The notes beneath the pieces were generated by a model. It worked only from the letters and a program-made list of their open reading frames with translations, was not told the DNA's origin and did not search any database. The translations under genes were made by a program, and so were the position numbers. Below, in pieces: positions 27,356-36,309 of a stretch of 45,439 bases of DNA; the stretch's first letter is position 1; each line of letters starts with the position of its first letter. This DNA comes from Flavivirga aquimarina (GTDB lineage: Bacteria; Bacteroidota; Bacteroidia; Flavobacteriales; Flavobacteriaceae), in contig NZ_JAUOEK010000129.1 of NCBI RefSeq assembly GCF_030540835.1, forward strand, positions 1 through 45,439, given 5' to 3'.

Positions 27356-28759
27356 TTATATTTTTATATGTTTCCATTTACCTCTTTTAAAAACGATGAT
27401 ACACATGGTTGATAAAATTAATTCTGAAATAAGAATTGCTATGAAAATACCTTTAGAACCATAATCTAAGTTAATACCTAATAAGTAAGCTAAAGGGATT
27501 TGTATGATATAAAACATAATTACATATAATAAAGTAACCGCCTTTACATCACCAGCTGCATTAAGAGCTCTGGAAATAACCATAGTGTAGCCTAATAATA
27601 CATAGGCAATGAGAATATAATTGAGGTATAAGATCCCATTTTTAATTACTTCGGGGTCTTTAGAGAAAAAACGTACCATAGATTCTGCATTAAGGTTTAA
27701 AAGCAAAGTAAGAAAACATAAAAAACACACATTATAAAAACCTGCTTTCCATACAGATTTTTCTGCTCTGTCAAATTGGTTGGCTCCCAAGTTTTGCCCC
27801 GTTAATATACCTGCTGCATTTCCTATTCCCCAGGCTGGCATAATTGCTAGATAAGTTATGCGTTGTGCTATAATATACCCTGCAAAGACATCAGCTCCAA
27901 GATATGAAATAATTTTAGCCATTAATATCCAACTAGAGGCAGGAACCAGGTATTGTAAAGTTCCATTCATGCCAATTTTAAATATCTTTTTTATTATATC
28001 TATGGAAAGTTTTAATTCATTTTTACCAATAATAATAACTGTTTTTCCTTTAATTAAGGCCCAACATTGATATAATAACCCTGAAATTCTAGCTATTAAT
28101 GCAGCTAGAGCCAAGCCTAATAAACCAAATTCGGGAATTAAACCCCAGCCAAAAATTAAAATAGGACTCAAAACTATATTTATTATATTGGATATAAATA
28201 TGGCTCGCATGGCTATGGCCGCATTTCCTGCGCCTCTTAAAATTCCGTTTATAGAAACTCTTAGTATAAGAAAAATAAGACTTATAAACATAATCCTTGT
28301 AAACCACTTAGCTTCTATGAGGAGTTCTTCTGGAAGTCCTACCAGAAGCAAAATTTGTTTATAAAAAACAACCCCAATAAGACTTAAGAGAATAGACGCT
28401 ACAAATCCAATATAAAGTATTTGCATGGTAGCTAAACCTGCTTTTCTATTTTCCTTTTCTCCTATCCTCCTAGATATGATAGAAGTAGCTGCTATACCTA
28501 ACCCTACGGCAATAGAAAATCCAAATTGAATTATAGTCCCTGTTATGCCTACTATATATATGGCATTTGTACCTAATTTGCTTACAAAAAATAAATTAAA
28601 GCAAACAAATAACGATTCCATTAACATTTCTAAAGCTGTTGGAATAGCAAGTATTACTATAGCACGGTTAATATTCCCTGTTAGTAAATTTTTCTCTTTG
28701 CCCAGAAATGCACCTTTTATTAGATTTGTATAATTTTTTAAACGTAGTATAATACTCAT
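27356..28759 (-). CDS. MATE-family efflux transporter
   Basis: Inner-membrane antiporter of 467 residues with twelve predicted transmembrane helices and the two-fold repeat of the MATE (NorM-like) family (AIPTALEMLMESLFVCFNLFF in the first half, GIGNAAGILTGQNLGANQFDRA in the second). Placed between the second NIS synthetase and the ACP gene, it is the best candidate in the window for export of the siderophore, a role other loci give to MFS or MATE proteins. It ends 18 bases before the ACP start. Confidence 0.88.
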   Translation of the reverse strand: MSIILRLKNYTNLIKGAFLGKEKNLLTGNINRAIVILAIPTALEMLMESLFVCFNLFFVSKLGTNAIYIVGITGTIIQFGFSIAVGLGIAATSIISRRIGEKENRKAGLATMQILYIGFVASILLSLIGVVFYKQILLLVGLPEELLIEAKWFTRIMFISLIFLILRVSINGILRGAGNAAIAMRAIFISNIINIVLSPILIFGWGLIPEFGLLGLALAALIARISGLLYQCWALIKGKTVIIIGKNELKLSIDIIKKIFKIGMNGTLQYLVPASSWILMAKIISYLGADVFAGYIIAQRITYLAIMPAWGIGNAAGILTGQNLGANQFDRAEKSVWKAGFYNVCFLCFLTLLLNLNAESMVRFFSKDPEVIKNGILYLNYILIAYVLLGYTMVISRALNAAGDVKAVTLLYVIMFYIIQIPLAYLLGINLDYGSKGIFIAILISELILSTMCIIVFKRGKWKHIKI

Positions 28760-28854
28760 TTTGTTGTTTTTTTACACATTTCGCAAATGATTTTGCTCCG
28801 AAATGAAGTGTTATTCCTGTACGATATTCATTCATGGCTCTGTACAGCCTTGAC

Positions 28855-28986
28855 CCAATAATAAGAATTGCCAAGAGGCAGAGGTATTAAGCCTTGATAC
28901 TGCTAAAAACCAGAATGATCTTGTCTGCCAGCATAGGCAGATTCAACTTATAATTTTAAATATGTCTTGCAGACTTCTTAAAATTT
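28855..28986. repeat. 132-bp direct repeat, copy A
   Basis: Matches 31172-31303 in the same orientation, with strong stretches such as GAGGTATTAA-CCTTGAT and GTCTTGCAGACTTCT-AAAATT and a conserved inverted repeat (TCTGCC-AGCATA-GGCAGA here). It fills much of the 318-base gap between the second NIS synthetase and MATE genes; no gene lies in that gap. Confidence 0.75.
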
Positions 28987-29077
28987 CATCGAGACTAAAT
29001 GAACAATTGAATTTATTTAGTAGCATGAATTTATGCTTCAATACTAATAACAATTCTTGCTTATAATAAATCTATAA

Positions 29078-30892
29078 CTATTTAAAATTTGCCAAAGGAT
29101 TTTTTAAAACTCCTGAAAGTTGTTGTTCTTTATGAGAATTAGAGGTGTTTATCATTTTTCTGTTATTTCGTATTTGTAATCTATTTAAACACGTTTTTAT
29201 AACTTCGGGAGCAAATAAATTACAAGAATCATACTTATCTTTAAACTCAGGGAATTGTTGTTGATATGTATGGATACAATCTGCTGCTATGTGCCAAAAA
29301 TCATCTTCCTTACAATCACAATGTTCTACAAGAATGGGGGATAAAAACCTAAAAAAGCAATCAAATATTTGTGTGTAAATTGAAAGAATCCTTAATTCAT
29401 CAGACACCTGCCTTCCAATTCGTTTAACAGACTCGGGAAGTCCCTCTTTTTTATTTACAGCGACTTCTTCCCCTATGTCTTTTAGTATAATATTTACAGG
29501 AACATGATCTTCTAAAACTAATATGATATTCTCTCCATGCGGCATAAAGCGCATATCATACTTATAAAAACAATGCAGTAAAGGACTTAAATAGCTATAT
29601 ATATATTTTTTCACCCAATCAGTAACACTAATTTTAGATGCTTTTATAAGCTCAGACAAAAGGGATTCTCCATACATATCTATATGTAATAGAGCGGCCA
29701 TAGTCATTAATTTTTGATTAGGCTTAATCTTTTTCATAGGACTTTCTCTCCAAAGAGCACATGACATTTTTTTATAATCATTATCTGCCTCTGTTGCATT
29801 TTGGTAATACCTATTAGTATATCCTACTGTAGCTTCCTCTTTTAGTATAATAAAGTTACACGCTTGTAGATAGGAATCTTCTATTACTATTTTTTCTACC
29901 CATTCATTTATAGAAGGAGTTGTTCGCATATAATAAGGGGACATTCCTCTAGTAAACCCCATATTAAGTATAGACAACGATGTTTTAACATAACGTTTAT
30001 TAGGACTACTTATATTAAAAAAGGTGCGAATAGATTGTTGCGGTAAATATTTATCTAAGCTACACCCTAAATAAATCAATAAATCATTTGCTATATCGGA
30101 AGCAAAAATAATGGCTAGTTTATTATACCACTGCCACGGATGAACTGGAAAAAATATATATTCTTCTGGATTTATTTTTTTTGAAGTTAAAATACTCGTG
30201 TAGGATGCATGTAAATCATCTCCAAGTTCTTCTAACATCATATCTTTATAATTTAAACCAGTTACAGAAGTAAACTCCGTATTGCTTTTATGTCCAGCAA
30301 GCCATATCAATGAAAAAGGATCTGCAGATTCTGGAGCATATCTTCTATAATCATCTGCATCAAAACCAACACGGCCATTATTCGCTACAAAACAGGGATG
30401 ACCTGCTATCATAGCATGTTCTATGGTTTGGTAATCGGCTTCTGTTAATTTCTTTGCACTAGGCTCACCCAATGAATAAACATAACAACTACCGTAAAGC
30501 GTACTTGAAATTTCTTCCAGATACATAGGTAATACAGCATCACTAAATCCTAAAATATCTTTGAATTCGATAATAAACTTTATGGAATCTAAAGGTTTGC
30601 TTATTTCTTTATCATATTTTTTAATTGAATCAACATCTATAAACCAGTGATCCAGATGCATGATTTTTGCTCTAAAATGGTACGCTATTGAAATGTCGTT
30701 AGGTGTAAGTTGATATAATCCCCAATCATCTTCTGTAGATAATAACTTGGGTTTTAATAAACATTCATGTGAAAATTCTGAAATGATTTTTTTTAAGTGT
30801 AGTCTATTCATTTTAGACCATACTTTATTATCTAAATGTTTAATAGATTCTGAGGGTGAAATAAAAGTCATAATTTTTTTTTTAATTCCCAT
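29078..30892 (-). CDS. NIS siderophore synthetase (IucA/IucC family), AlcC/DesD-like type
   Basis: Adenylating synthetase of 604 residues that joins a carboxylate and an amine or hydroxylamine in siderophore assembly. Family motifs are clear: GHPCFVANNGRVGF (164-177) then DYRRYAPE, HPWQW (251-255), SIRTFFN, the NMGFTRGMSPYYMRTTPSIN region, and HGENIILVLE near the C-terminus. The NNGR.GF and RG.SPYYM forms recall synthetases that oligomerise succinyl-hydroxamate units (AlcC, DesD, PubC types), from memory of the family. An alternative start at 30871 (MTFISPSE) is possible. It is flanked by a pair of 132-bp direct repeats and separated from the rest of the operon by repeat-rich gaps. Confidence 0.88.
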   Translation of the reverse strand: MGIKKKIMTFISPSESIKHLDNKVWSKMNRLHLKKIISEFSHECLLKPKLLSTEDDWGLYQLTPNDISIAYHFRAKIMHLDHWFIDVDSIKKYDKEISKPLDSIKFIIEFKDILGFSDAVLPMYLEEISSTLYGSCYVYSLGEPSAKKLTEADYQTIEHAMIAGHPCFVANNGRVGFDADDYRRYAPESADPFSLIWLAGHKSNTEFTSVTGLNYKDMMLEELGDDLHASYTSILTSKKINPEEYIFFPVHPWQWYNKLAIIFASDIANDLLIYLGCSLDKYLPQQSIRTFFNISSPNKRYVKTSLSILNMGFTRGMSPYYMRTTPSINEWVEKIVIEDSYLQACNFIILKEEATVGYTNRYYQNATEADNDYKKMSCALWRESPMKKIKPNQKLMTMAALLHIDMYGESLLSELIKASKISVTDWVKKYIYSYLSPLLHCFYKYDMRFMPHGENIILVLEDHVPVNIILKDIGEEVAVNKKEGLPESVKRIGRQVSDELRILSIYTQIFDCFFRFLSPILVEHCDCKEDDFWHIAADCIHTYQQQFPEFKDKYDSCNLFAPEVIKTCLNRLQIRNNRKMINTSNSHKEQQLSGVLKNPLANFK

Positions 30893-31037
30893 TGTGTATT
30901 TTAATTAAGGATTGAAATCACCATAACAAGTAATCATGTCTATATAATTTAAAATTGAAACCTTAAAATATATACATAAAAGGGAATGATTTTTTATAAA
31001 ATAAAATTAAGTACATAACAAAATTAATAGTATACCT

Positions 31038-31112
31038 AATGTCGGTATGAGCTCGGTCGAAAACATTTAAAACATGCTGTTTATAGTATTTCGACCGCAC
31101 TCAATATGACAT
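31038..31112. repeat. Long inverted repeat, intergenic
   Basis: Arms ATGTCGGTATGAGCTCGGTC... (31038-31062) and its imperfect complement ...CGACCGCACTCAATATGACAT (31087-31112) face each other around about 24 bases. Elements of this kind (GGTCGAAA...TTTCGACC with CTCAATATGACA ends) are widespread between genes in Flavobacteriia. The whole gap 30893-31312 has no gene. Confidence 0.65.
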
Positions 31113-31171
31113 TTTCAATTTGCTATGTATTACAACATAAAAGGCATTACACCTCAGGATAAGCCCTGAAT

Positions 31172-31303
31172 CCAATAATTAAGAATCGTCTCAAAGGACG
31201 AGGTATTAAACCTTGATCCCATTAAAAATAGGGATGAGCCTTCCTGCTGGCATAAGCAGTTCAACTTACAATTTTGAATACGTCTTGCAGACTTCTCAAA
31301 ATT
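31172..31303. repeat. 132-bp direct repeat, copy B
   Basis: Second copy of the element at 28855-28986, more diverged in its middle. The inverted repeat is present as CTGCT-GGCATA-AGCAG. It ends 9 bases from the stop codon of the DUF4374 gene. Confidence 0.75.
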
Positions 31304-31312
31304 AAATTTTCA

Positions 31313-32584
31313 TTATTGTTCTAAGTCTAGTCTTGTAAGCCCACTAAGATCCTTTCCTTTTACAATAGCTCCTTTAGTCGCTGTACCTGTGGCAATATCA
31401 ATCTGATAAATAGCCACTTCATTTTCTGCAACTATCGTAGGATATGCTTTTCCATCTTCAACAAACACTCCTGTTGGGAAATACCCTGATTTAAATAAAG
31501 GAATTCCATCTATGTTAGATACGGTTTGTGCTACCAAATCTATAATGACAAGCGTTTGGTTGTATATGGTATTATAAGCAGACCATGCTTCTCCAACCTC
31601 AGGGTTATTAATAATTGAAGCTATGGCCATGTTATTACCTAGATAAGAGAGACCAAATATTTTTCCACCCGTTTTTTCTTCTATGTTAAAGAAATAACTT
31701 TCATCAAAATCTGTTTCTCCATTTTTTATTCTCAATATTCCAGAAGGTTTTGTAACGGCTTCAGTATTAAAACCTGCTCCTACGGCTCCACAAGAAAGGG
31801 AATATATATCATCTTCCTCAGTTTTTATAAGTGTTGATGTAGATGCATTTACACCTATGTTACAAGTTCTATCATCCTCAATTATTTTAATAGGATTTTC
31901 TTCTACATCTGGATAAGAGTAAACTGCCATTAATGCAGAATTGGGTCTTAGAGTTTGCCATTGCCCGCCTACATCATGAACCTGATAAGGAACAAATAAT
32001 TTATCTCCTCTAATTAAAAGACCTGTTGGTAATGCTACTAAACCTTCTTCTTCTGATTTATAAACATCTGTTTTTACTTTTTTTGTAACTCTAACATCTT
32101 CTGTGTCTACAAAAGAAATTTGTCTTTGTTCATATCCAGCTCCCGCTGGAACTTCCATAGCTAAAAGTGTACTACCATCTTCAGAAACAGTAAATCTTTG
32201 AAAAACTCTATCATAAAGAAATGGTTTGTCATCTGTATCAATGATACCTTCATTATTTATATAAGAAATGGCATTTAACGTACTGCTGGCGTATCCAAAA
32301 GAAAATAATGCTTTGTTTCCTACAGGAACACCAAACCTGTATCCTTCTGGTTCTTCAATACCTTGTTGATCTGCAGAAATTTCTCCTGTCATAAGATCCT
32401 CGATATTGTCCTTGCTTATAATATAAGATTGACTTGGACTACTTTGATTTAAATAAAGTTGCATTACAAGCTTTGAGGCTCCTTCATTAATAATAGGTGG
32501 CGTTGTTGGGTTATCATCGCTTGAGCATGATGATAAAAATATTATGCCTATTAAAGTTGTTAGTAATAAAAAATTTGCTTTCAT
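31313..32584 (-). CDS. DUF4374 surface lipoprotein, siderophore-binding candidate
   Basis: I take the start MKANFLLLTT (32584; 424 residues, lipobox LSSC, Cys20); the upstream ATG at 32638 would place a long charged tail before the signal. The body is rich in beta strands and repeated blade-like units (GVPVGNKALFSFGYASS, ALPTGLLIRGDKLFVPYQ, GLSYLGNNMAIASIIN, FPTGVFVEDGKAYPTI), which fits a beta-propeller. DUF4374 lipoproteins are paired with TonB receptors in Bacteroidota; XusB, which binds ferric enterobactin in Bacteroides, is such a protein to my knowledge. It follows the TonB receptor gene here and may capture the ferric siderophore. Confidence 0.78.
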   Translation of the reverse strand: MKANFLLLTTLIGIIFLSSCSSDDNPTTPPIINEGASKLVMQLYLNQSSPSQSYIISKDNIEDLMTGEISADQQGIEEPEGYRFGVPVGNKALFSFGYASSTLNAISYINNEGIIDTDDKPFLYDRVFQRFTVSEDGSTLLAMEVPAGAGYEQRQISFVDTEDVRVTKKVKTDVYKSEEEGLVALPTGLLIRGDKLFVPYQVHDVGGQWQTLRPNSALMAVYSYPDVEENPIKIIEDDRTCNIGVNASTSTLIKTEEDDIYSLSCGAVGAGFNTEAVTKPSGILRIKNGETDFDESYFFNIEEKTGGKIFGLSYLGNNMAIASIINNPEVGEAWSAYNTIYNQTLVIIDLVAQTVSNIDGIPLFKSGYFPTGVFVEDGKAYPTIVAENEVAIYQIDIATGTATKGAIVKGKDLSGLTRLDLEQ

Positions 32585-32634
32585 TTTGTTCATTTTTGAT
32601 TTATTTATTTGTAATTTATTTGATCTTATTTTAT

Positions 32635-34989
32635 TCATTTTCCGTTTAGTAGATAAAACCTAAATTTCACAAAAAAGGATCTTCCTGGTTTTTGTATATT
32701 AAAATTATCATAAGCTTTGGTGTCAAAAATATTTAAGCATGAAAGAGACAGATTATACATGCCTTTTTTCATCGAATATGCCAAGGTTACATCATTAAGA
32801 AACTGTGAAGGAATAATTCTCTTGGTATTTATATCTCCTGAATTTTCTGAAGTAAGAAAAAAATCTTTTGTATATCTACTATCTAAATAAAGGGATAGTT
32901 CATTCTTATTTTGAAAATCAAGAGGGGTAATTGTTATTCTGGAATTTGTAAAGAAATAAGGAATATTAGGAACCTCAGTATTATAACTTTCATTAGGTAA
33001 ACCATTCCTTAATTTTGTTCTATCTATAATTTTCTGGTAGGTAGCATTAACATTAAAGGCAAAATATTTATTTACCCTTAAATCTATATTGGCTTCTATT
33101 CCTTGAGACCTGACATTATCGATGTTTTCATATTGGCTATATGGTCCACCCGAAGCACCTAGTTGAATAAAATTTTCTGAAAACCTTAAAAAAATATTTG
33201 CTTCAGATTTTATACGTATATCCTTCAATTTAGAAGTATTTAAAACACCTAAATTAATGTTGTTGCTTTTTTCTGGTTCTAAATTTTCGTTATATTCTAC
33301 AAACACGCCATCTCCCAATATCTCATAATCATTGGGTAGTCTATAGGCATTTTCAAAAGATGTTTTTATTAAGGTATTTTTCGTTGCTTTATAAGAAAAT
33401 GTTGCTCCGTAGCCTGTTTTGTTAATGTTTTGTTCGTTAGATACAAGTGTTCCTTCTTTTTGGGGCTGTATTTTTATATTTGCTTTATACATAAATCTTT
33501 TTGCAAATACCGAAGCTCTAATTTTATTATTATTGCTCTTATAAGCATAAGAAATGCCTCCATAAAATTTATGCAAGTAGTTTGGATTCTGAAATGTATA
33601 ATTAAATTCATCCACCTTATCCTCACCTTTTCTTTTCAAGTAATTTTGGCTTATGTTTAATTTTATAGCGTTATAGTTATCAATACGATATGAAGAGGAT
33701 AGGCTGCTTCTTATAATATTATCTGTGATGATAGAAAATCTTTTTCTGTCGAAAATTTCTCCCTTCAAGGAGTTTTCATCTCTAAGAATAGTATCTTCAT
33801 TCCAATTATATCTAACAGAGGACGTATCAATAGTAGCATTGTTAATTACCCCTTTCACTGCAAAGCCTTTTAGATTAAGATTTCCTATTCTTTTTTCATA
33901 ATTAATGGAGACTATATTTGTTTCATTTCTAGAATGAAAATCGCCATATACCGTTTCAATGTTACTGTCTGGGTGCTGGTAGTTCTTTCTGTTTTTAGCT
34001 CCTATGTACCCTACGTATAGCTTGTCGGCATATTTTTTATCCGTTACCCCTGCCTTTACATTAAACATATAGGATTTATATAAATCGTGAAATCTATTTG
34101 TGCTAATAGTTTGTTCATAATTACCCAAATCAAGGTCATAAACATTTACATCATCCATTCTATAATTGTTATCAGAATAATTATTGAAATAAGAAAAAGC
34201 TGTAAAAAAACCTTTTTCATGAGCATACTGCCCATTAATAGACGCCTTATGCGTATTAAAGGAGCCAAAAGAATATGAGGCATCTAAATATGTTTTTTTT
34301 AGATCAACGGTGCTTATGTTTATAGCTCCTCCTAATGCATCTGCACCTAATTCTATAGGAACAACTCCTTTGTATATTTCTACTTTTTTTATGAGGTTAA
34401 CAGGAAAATTGTTAAGGGTTAATGATGAACCAAAGTTTTCCATAGGAATACCATCTATAAAAAACCTTATTTTGTTTCCAGACAAGCCGTTTATGGAAAG
34501 TTTAAAATTGGATCCCAAACCTCCGGTTTCTCTAATAAGAATACCTGAACTTTGCTTAATTATATCGGTTAGGTTAACAGATTGGTTTTTATAACTACTT
34601 GTTTTTATAATATCAACCTTATAACCAGAATTCTTTGCCTTCTGATCTTTTGTTTCAACCAAAGACGTTAAAACGACTTCATTCAAATGATTCATATTTT
34701 TAACAAGCGTAAAATTAACCGTCTTTGAATCATTAAAAATCTCAACCTTTTTTTCTTGATATATATAGTTTAAATGATGAACTTTTAAAGTATGAGAACC
34801 ATTATCAATATCTTTAAAATAAATATATCCCAAAGAATCAGTAATAACACCTTCATTTTCATCCAGTAAAACAGATGCATTTTCTATATATCGACCTTCT
34901 TTATCAGTAATCCGCCCCTTGATACTACCTGACTGAGAAAAACAAGTCATTATGAAAAAATTGAGTATACTAAATAAAACTATTTTCAT
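32635..34989 (-). CDS. TonB-dependent outer-membrane receptor (ferric siderophore)
   Basis: Receptor of 784 residues: signal peptide (about 1-18), CarboxypepD-regulatory-like domain (about 22-98, SIKGRITDKEGRYIENASVLL), plug domain (about 115-230, with DGIPMENFGSS and YKGVVPIELGADALGGAINI), then a 22-strand barrel. Its ATG overlaps the N-hydroxylase stop by 4 bases, so it is made with the biosynthesis enzymes and should import the finished ferric siderophore. The C-terminus ends FYLLNGK instead of the usual aromatic residue. Confidence 0.92.
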   Translation of the reverse strand: MKIVLFSILNFFIMTCFSQSGSIKGRITDKEGRYIENASVLLDENEGVITDSLGYIYFKDIDNGSHTLKVHHLNYIYQEKKVEIFNDSKTVNFTLVKNMNHLNEVVLTSLVETKDQKAKNSGYKVDIIKTSSYKNQSVNLTDIIKQSSGILIRETGGLGSNFKLSINGLSGNKIRFFIDGIPMENFGSSLTLNNFPVNLIKKVEIYKGVVPIELGADALGGAINISTVDLKKTYLDASYSFGSFNTHKASINGQYAHEKGFFTAFSYFNNYSDNNYRMDDVNVYDLDLGNYEQTISTNRFHDLYKSYMFNVKAGVTDKKYADKLYVGYIGAKNRKNYQHPDSNIETVYGDFHSRNETNIVSINYEKRIGNLNLKGFAVKGVINNATIDTSSVRYNWNEDTILRDENSLKGEIFDRKRFSIITDNIIRSSLSSSYRIDNYNAIKLNISQNYLKRKGEDKVDEFNYTFQNPNYLHKFYGGISYAYKSNNNKIRASVFAKRFMYKANIKIQPQKEGTLVSNEQNINKTGYGATFSYKATKNTLIKTSFENAYRLPNDYEILGDGVFVEYNENLEPEKSNNINLGVLNTSKLKDIRIKSEANIFLRFSENFIQLGASGGPYSQYENIDNVRSQGIEANIDLRVNKYFAFNVNATYQKIIDRTKLRNGLPNESYNTEVPNIPYFFTNSRITITPLDFQNKNELSLYLDSRYTKDFFLTSENSGDINTKRIIPSQFLNDVTLAYSMKKGMYNLSLSCLNIFDTKAYDNFNIQKPGRSFFVKFRFYLLNGK

Positions 34990-36308
34990 TTTTCTTCTAA
35001 TATCTTAACATTATGCTTCTTAGCTTCAACTCCAAAATCCTGAAAAGCAATACGCTTTTCTATCTTATACACCTCTCTGCCAGCAATTTGATTAATAATG
35101 TGTGAATTACGATATGCTCCCATACCTAGATCAGTAGATATAAGACTATGAGTATGTATCTCTGCATTTTGTACAAAAATATCGTTTGCATGTGCTCCTA
35201 TATTATAGTTTCGACTAACATCAAACTGCCCATTATCCTTGCGAGAAATGCGCTCACTAATTCCTTGAAGGAACTTTGGTTCACTGTATTTATATCCTGT
35301 TCCTAAGACTACATATTCGCTCGTGTCTTCGAATTTTCTTTCCTGTTCTACCTGTGTAAACTGTAATGTATAGCAACCGTTAATATCCTTCTCTATATCA
35401 TCTAATTGACTATTAGGTTGTATTTTTACATTAACTTCTTTATCCCCTACACTCATCATATATAGCGTATCATATATTTCATTAATAAGGTCATAATTAA
35501 TTCCCTTAAACTGAGAAAATTGACTGGACAGCATCCCTTTCTGCTTATCTGACGGCATATTGAAGAAGTAATCAACAAAATCTGGTGATGTTAATTCCAG
35601 AGTTAGTTTAGAGTATTCCATTGGAAACAACCTATCTGGTCTGGTATACCATTTCAATCTCAGGTTGTCTGGTTTTTGTTGTAAAAGATCATAAAATACT
35701 TCTGCCGAACTTTGCCCTGAACCAATGATTGTAACTGAAGTGCTTTCTAGAAGTTCTTCTTTTTTATAAAGATAGTCTGATGTATGAAACACGTTATTTT
35801 TCACGTCTTCATTAACAAACTCCGGAACAGTTGGTTTAGTTCCTGTTCCTAAAACCAGATTTTCTGCATAATAAATAACGCTCTTATTTTCTTTTAGGTT
35901 CTGAACCGTTACTTCATAAACGCCATCTTTATATGCCAAAGAAGATACCCTATGAGAAAACTTACAACTAGATAATTGTTGCGACACCCATTTGCAATAG
36001 AGGTTGTACTCTTTTCTTAGAATATAAAAATTCTCTCTAATAAAAAACTTATATAACCGCCCTGTTTGTTTTAAAAAATTCAGAAAACTATAAGGATTAG
36101 TAGGGTCTGCCATAGATACACAATCACACAAAAAAGGTGTTTGCAGGGTTACATAATCTAACATTAAACCTGGGTGCCAATCAAACGCTTCTACTTGATC
36201 AAAAAAGATTGCTGATAGCTCTTCAATTGGATCTATTAATGCTGCTAATCCTAAATTAAAGGGGCCAATCCCAACCCCAATAACTGAATATATTTTGGTA
36301 CTATTCAT
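34986..36308 (-). CDS. L-lysine/L-ornithine (or diamine) N-hydroxylase
   Basis: Flavin-dependent N-hydroxylating monooxygenase of 440 residues (IucD/AlcA/RhbE/DesB family) that makes the hydroxylamine needed for hydroxamate iron ligands. The FAD site VIGVGIGPFNLGLAAL is at 9-24; the substrate region ADPTNPYSFLNFLKQTGRL, the NADPH site TIIGSGQSSAEVFYDLL and the C-terminal LGTGYKY (ATGY-type) motif follow. With a decarboxylase in the operon, cadaverine or a hydroxycadaverine is the likely substrate; free lysine is the alternative. It is one base from the NIS-GNAT gene and overlaps the receptor gene. Confidence 0.93.
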   Translation of the reverse strand: MNSTKIYSVIGVGIGPFNLGLAALIDPIEELSAIFFDQVEAFDWHPGLMLDYVTLQTPFLCDCVSMADPTNPYSFLNFLKQTGRLYKFFIRENFYILRKEYNLYCKWVSQQLSSCKFSHRVSSLAYKDGVYEVTVQNLKENKSVIYYAENLVLGTGTKPTVPEFVNEDVKNNVFHTSDYLYKKEELLESTSVTIIGSGQSSAEVFYDLLQQKPDNLRLKWYTRPDRLFPMEYSKLTLELTSPDFVDYFFNMPSDKQKGMLSSQFSQFKGINYDLINEIYDTLYMMSVGDKEVNVKIQPNSQLDDIEKDINGCYTLQFTQVEQERKFEDTSEYVVLGTGYKYSEPKFLQGISERISRKDNGQFDVSRNYNIGAHANDIFVQNAEIHTHSLISTDLGMGAYRNSHIINQIAGREVYKIEKRIAFQDFGVEAKKHNVKILEEK

Positions 36309-36309
36309 T

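Noticed and set aside
28668-28874. 68-codon minus-strand frame between MATE and the NIS synthetase
   Set aside because: Overlaps the MATE start and the direct repeat, with no conserved features.
29012-29020. Possible fifth operator (TTTATTTAG) near the second NIS synthetase
   Set aside because: Only one half-site is present; the other half is not complementary and no promoter element lies beside it.
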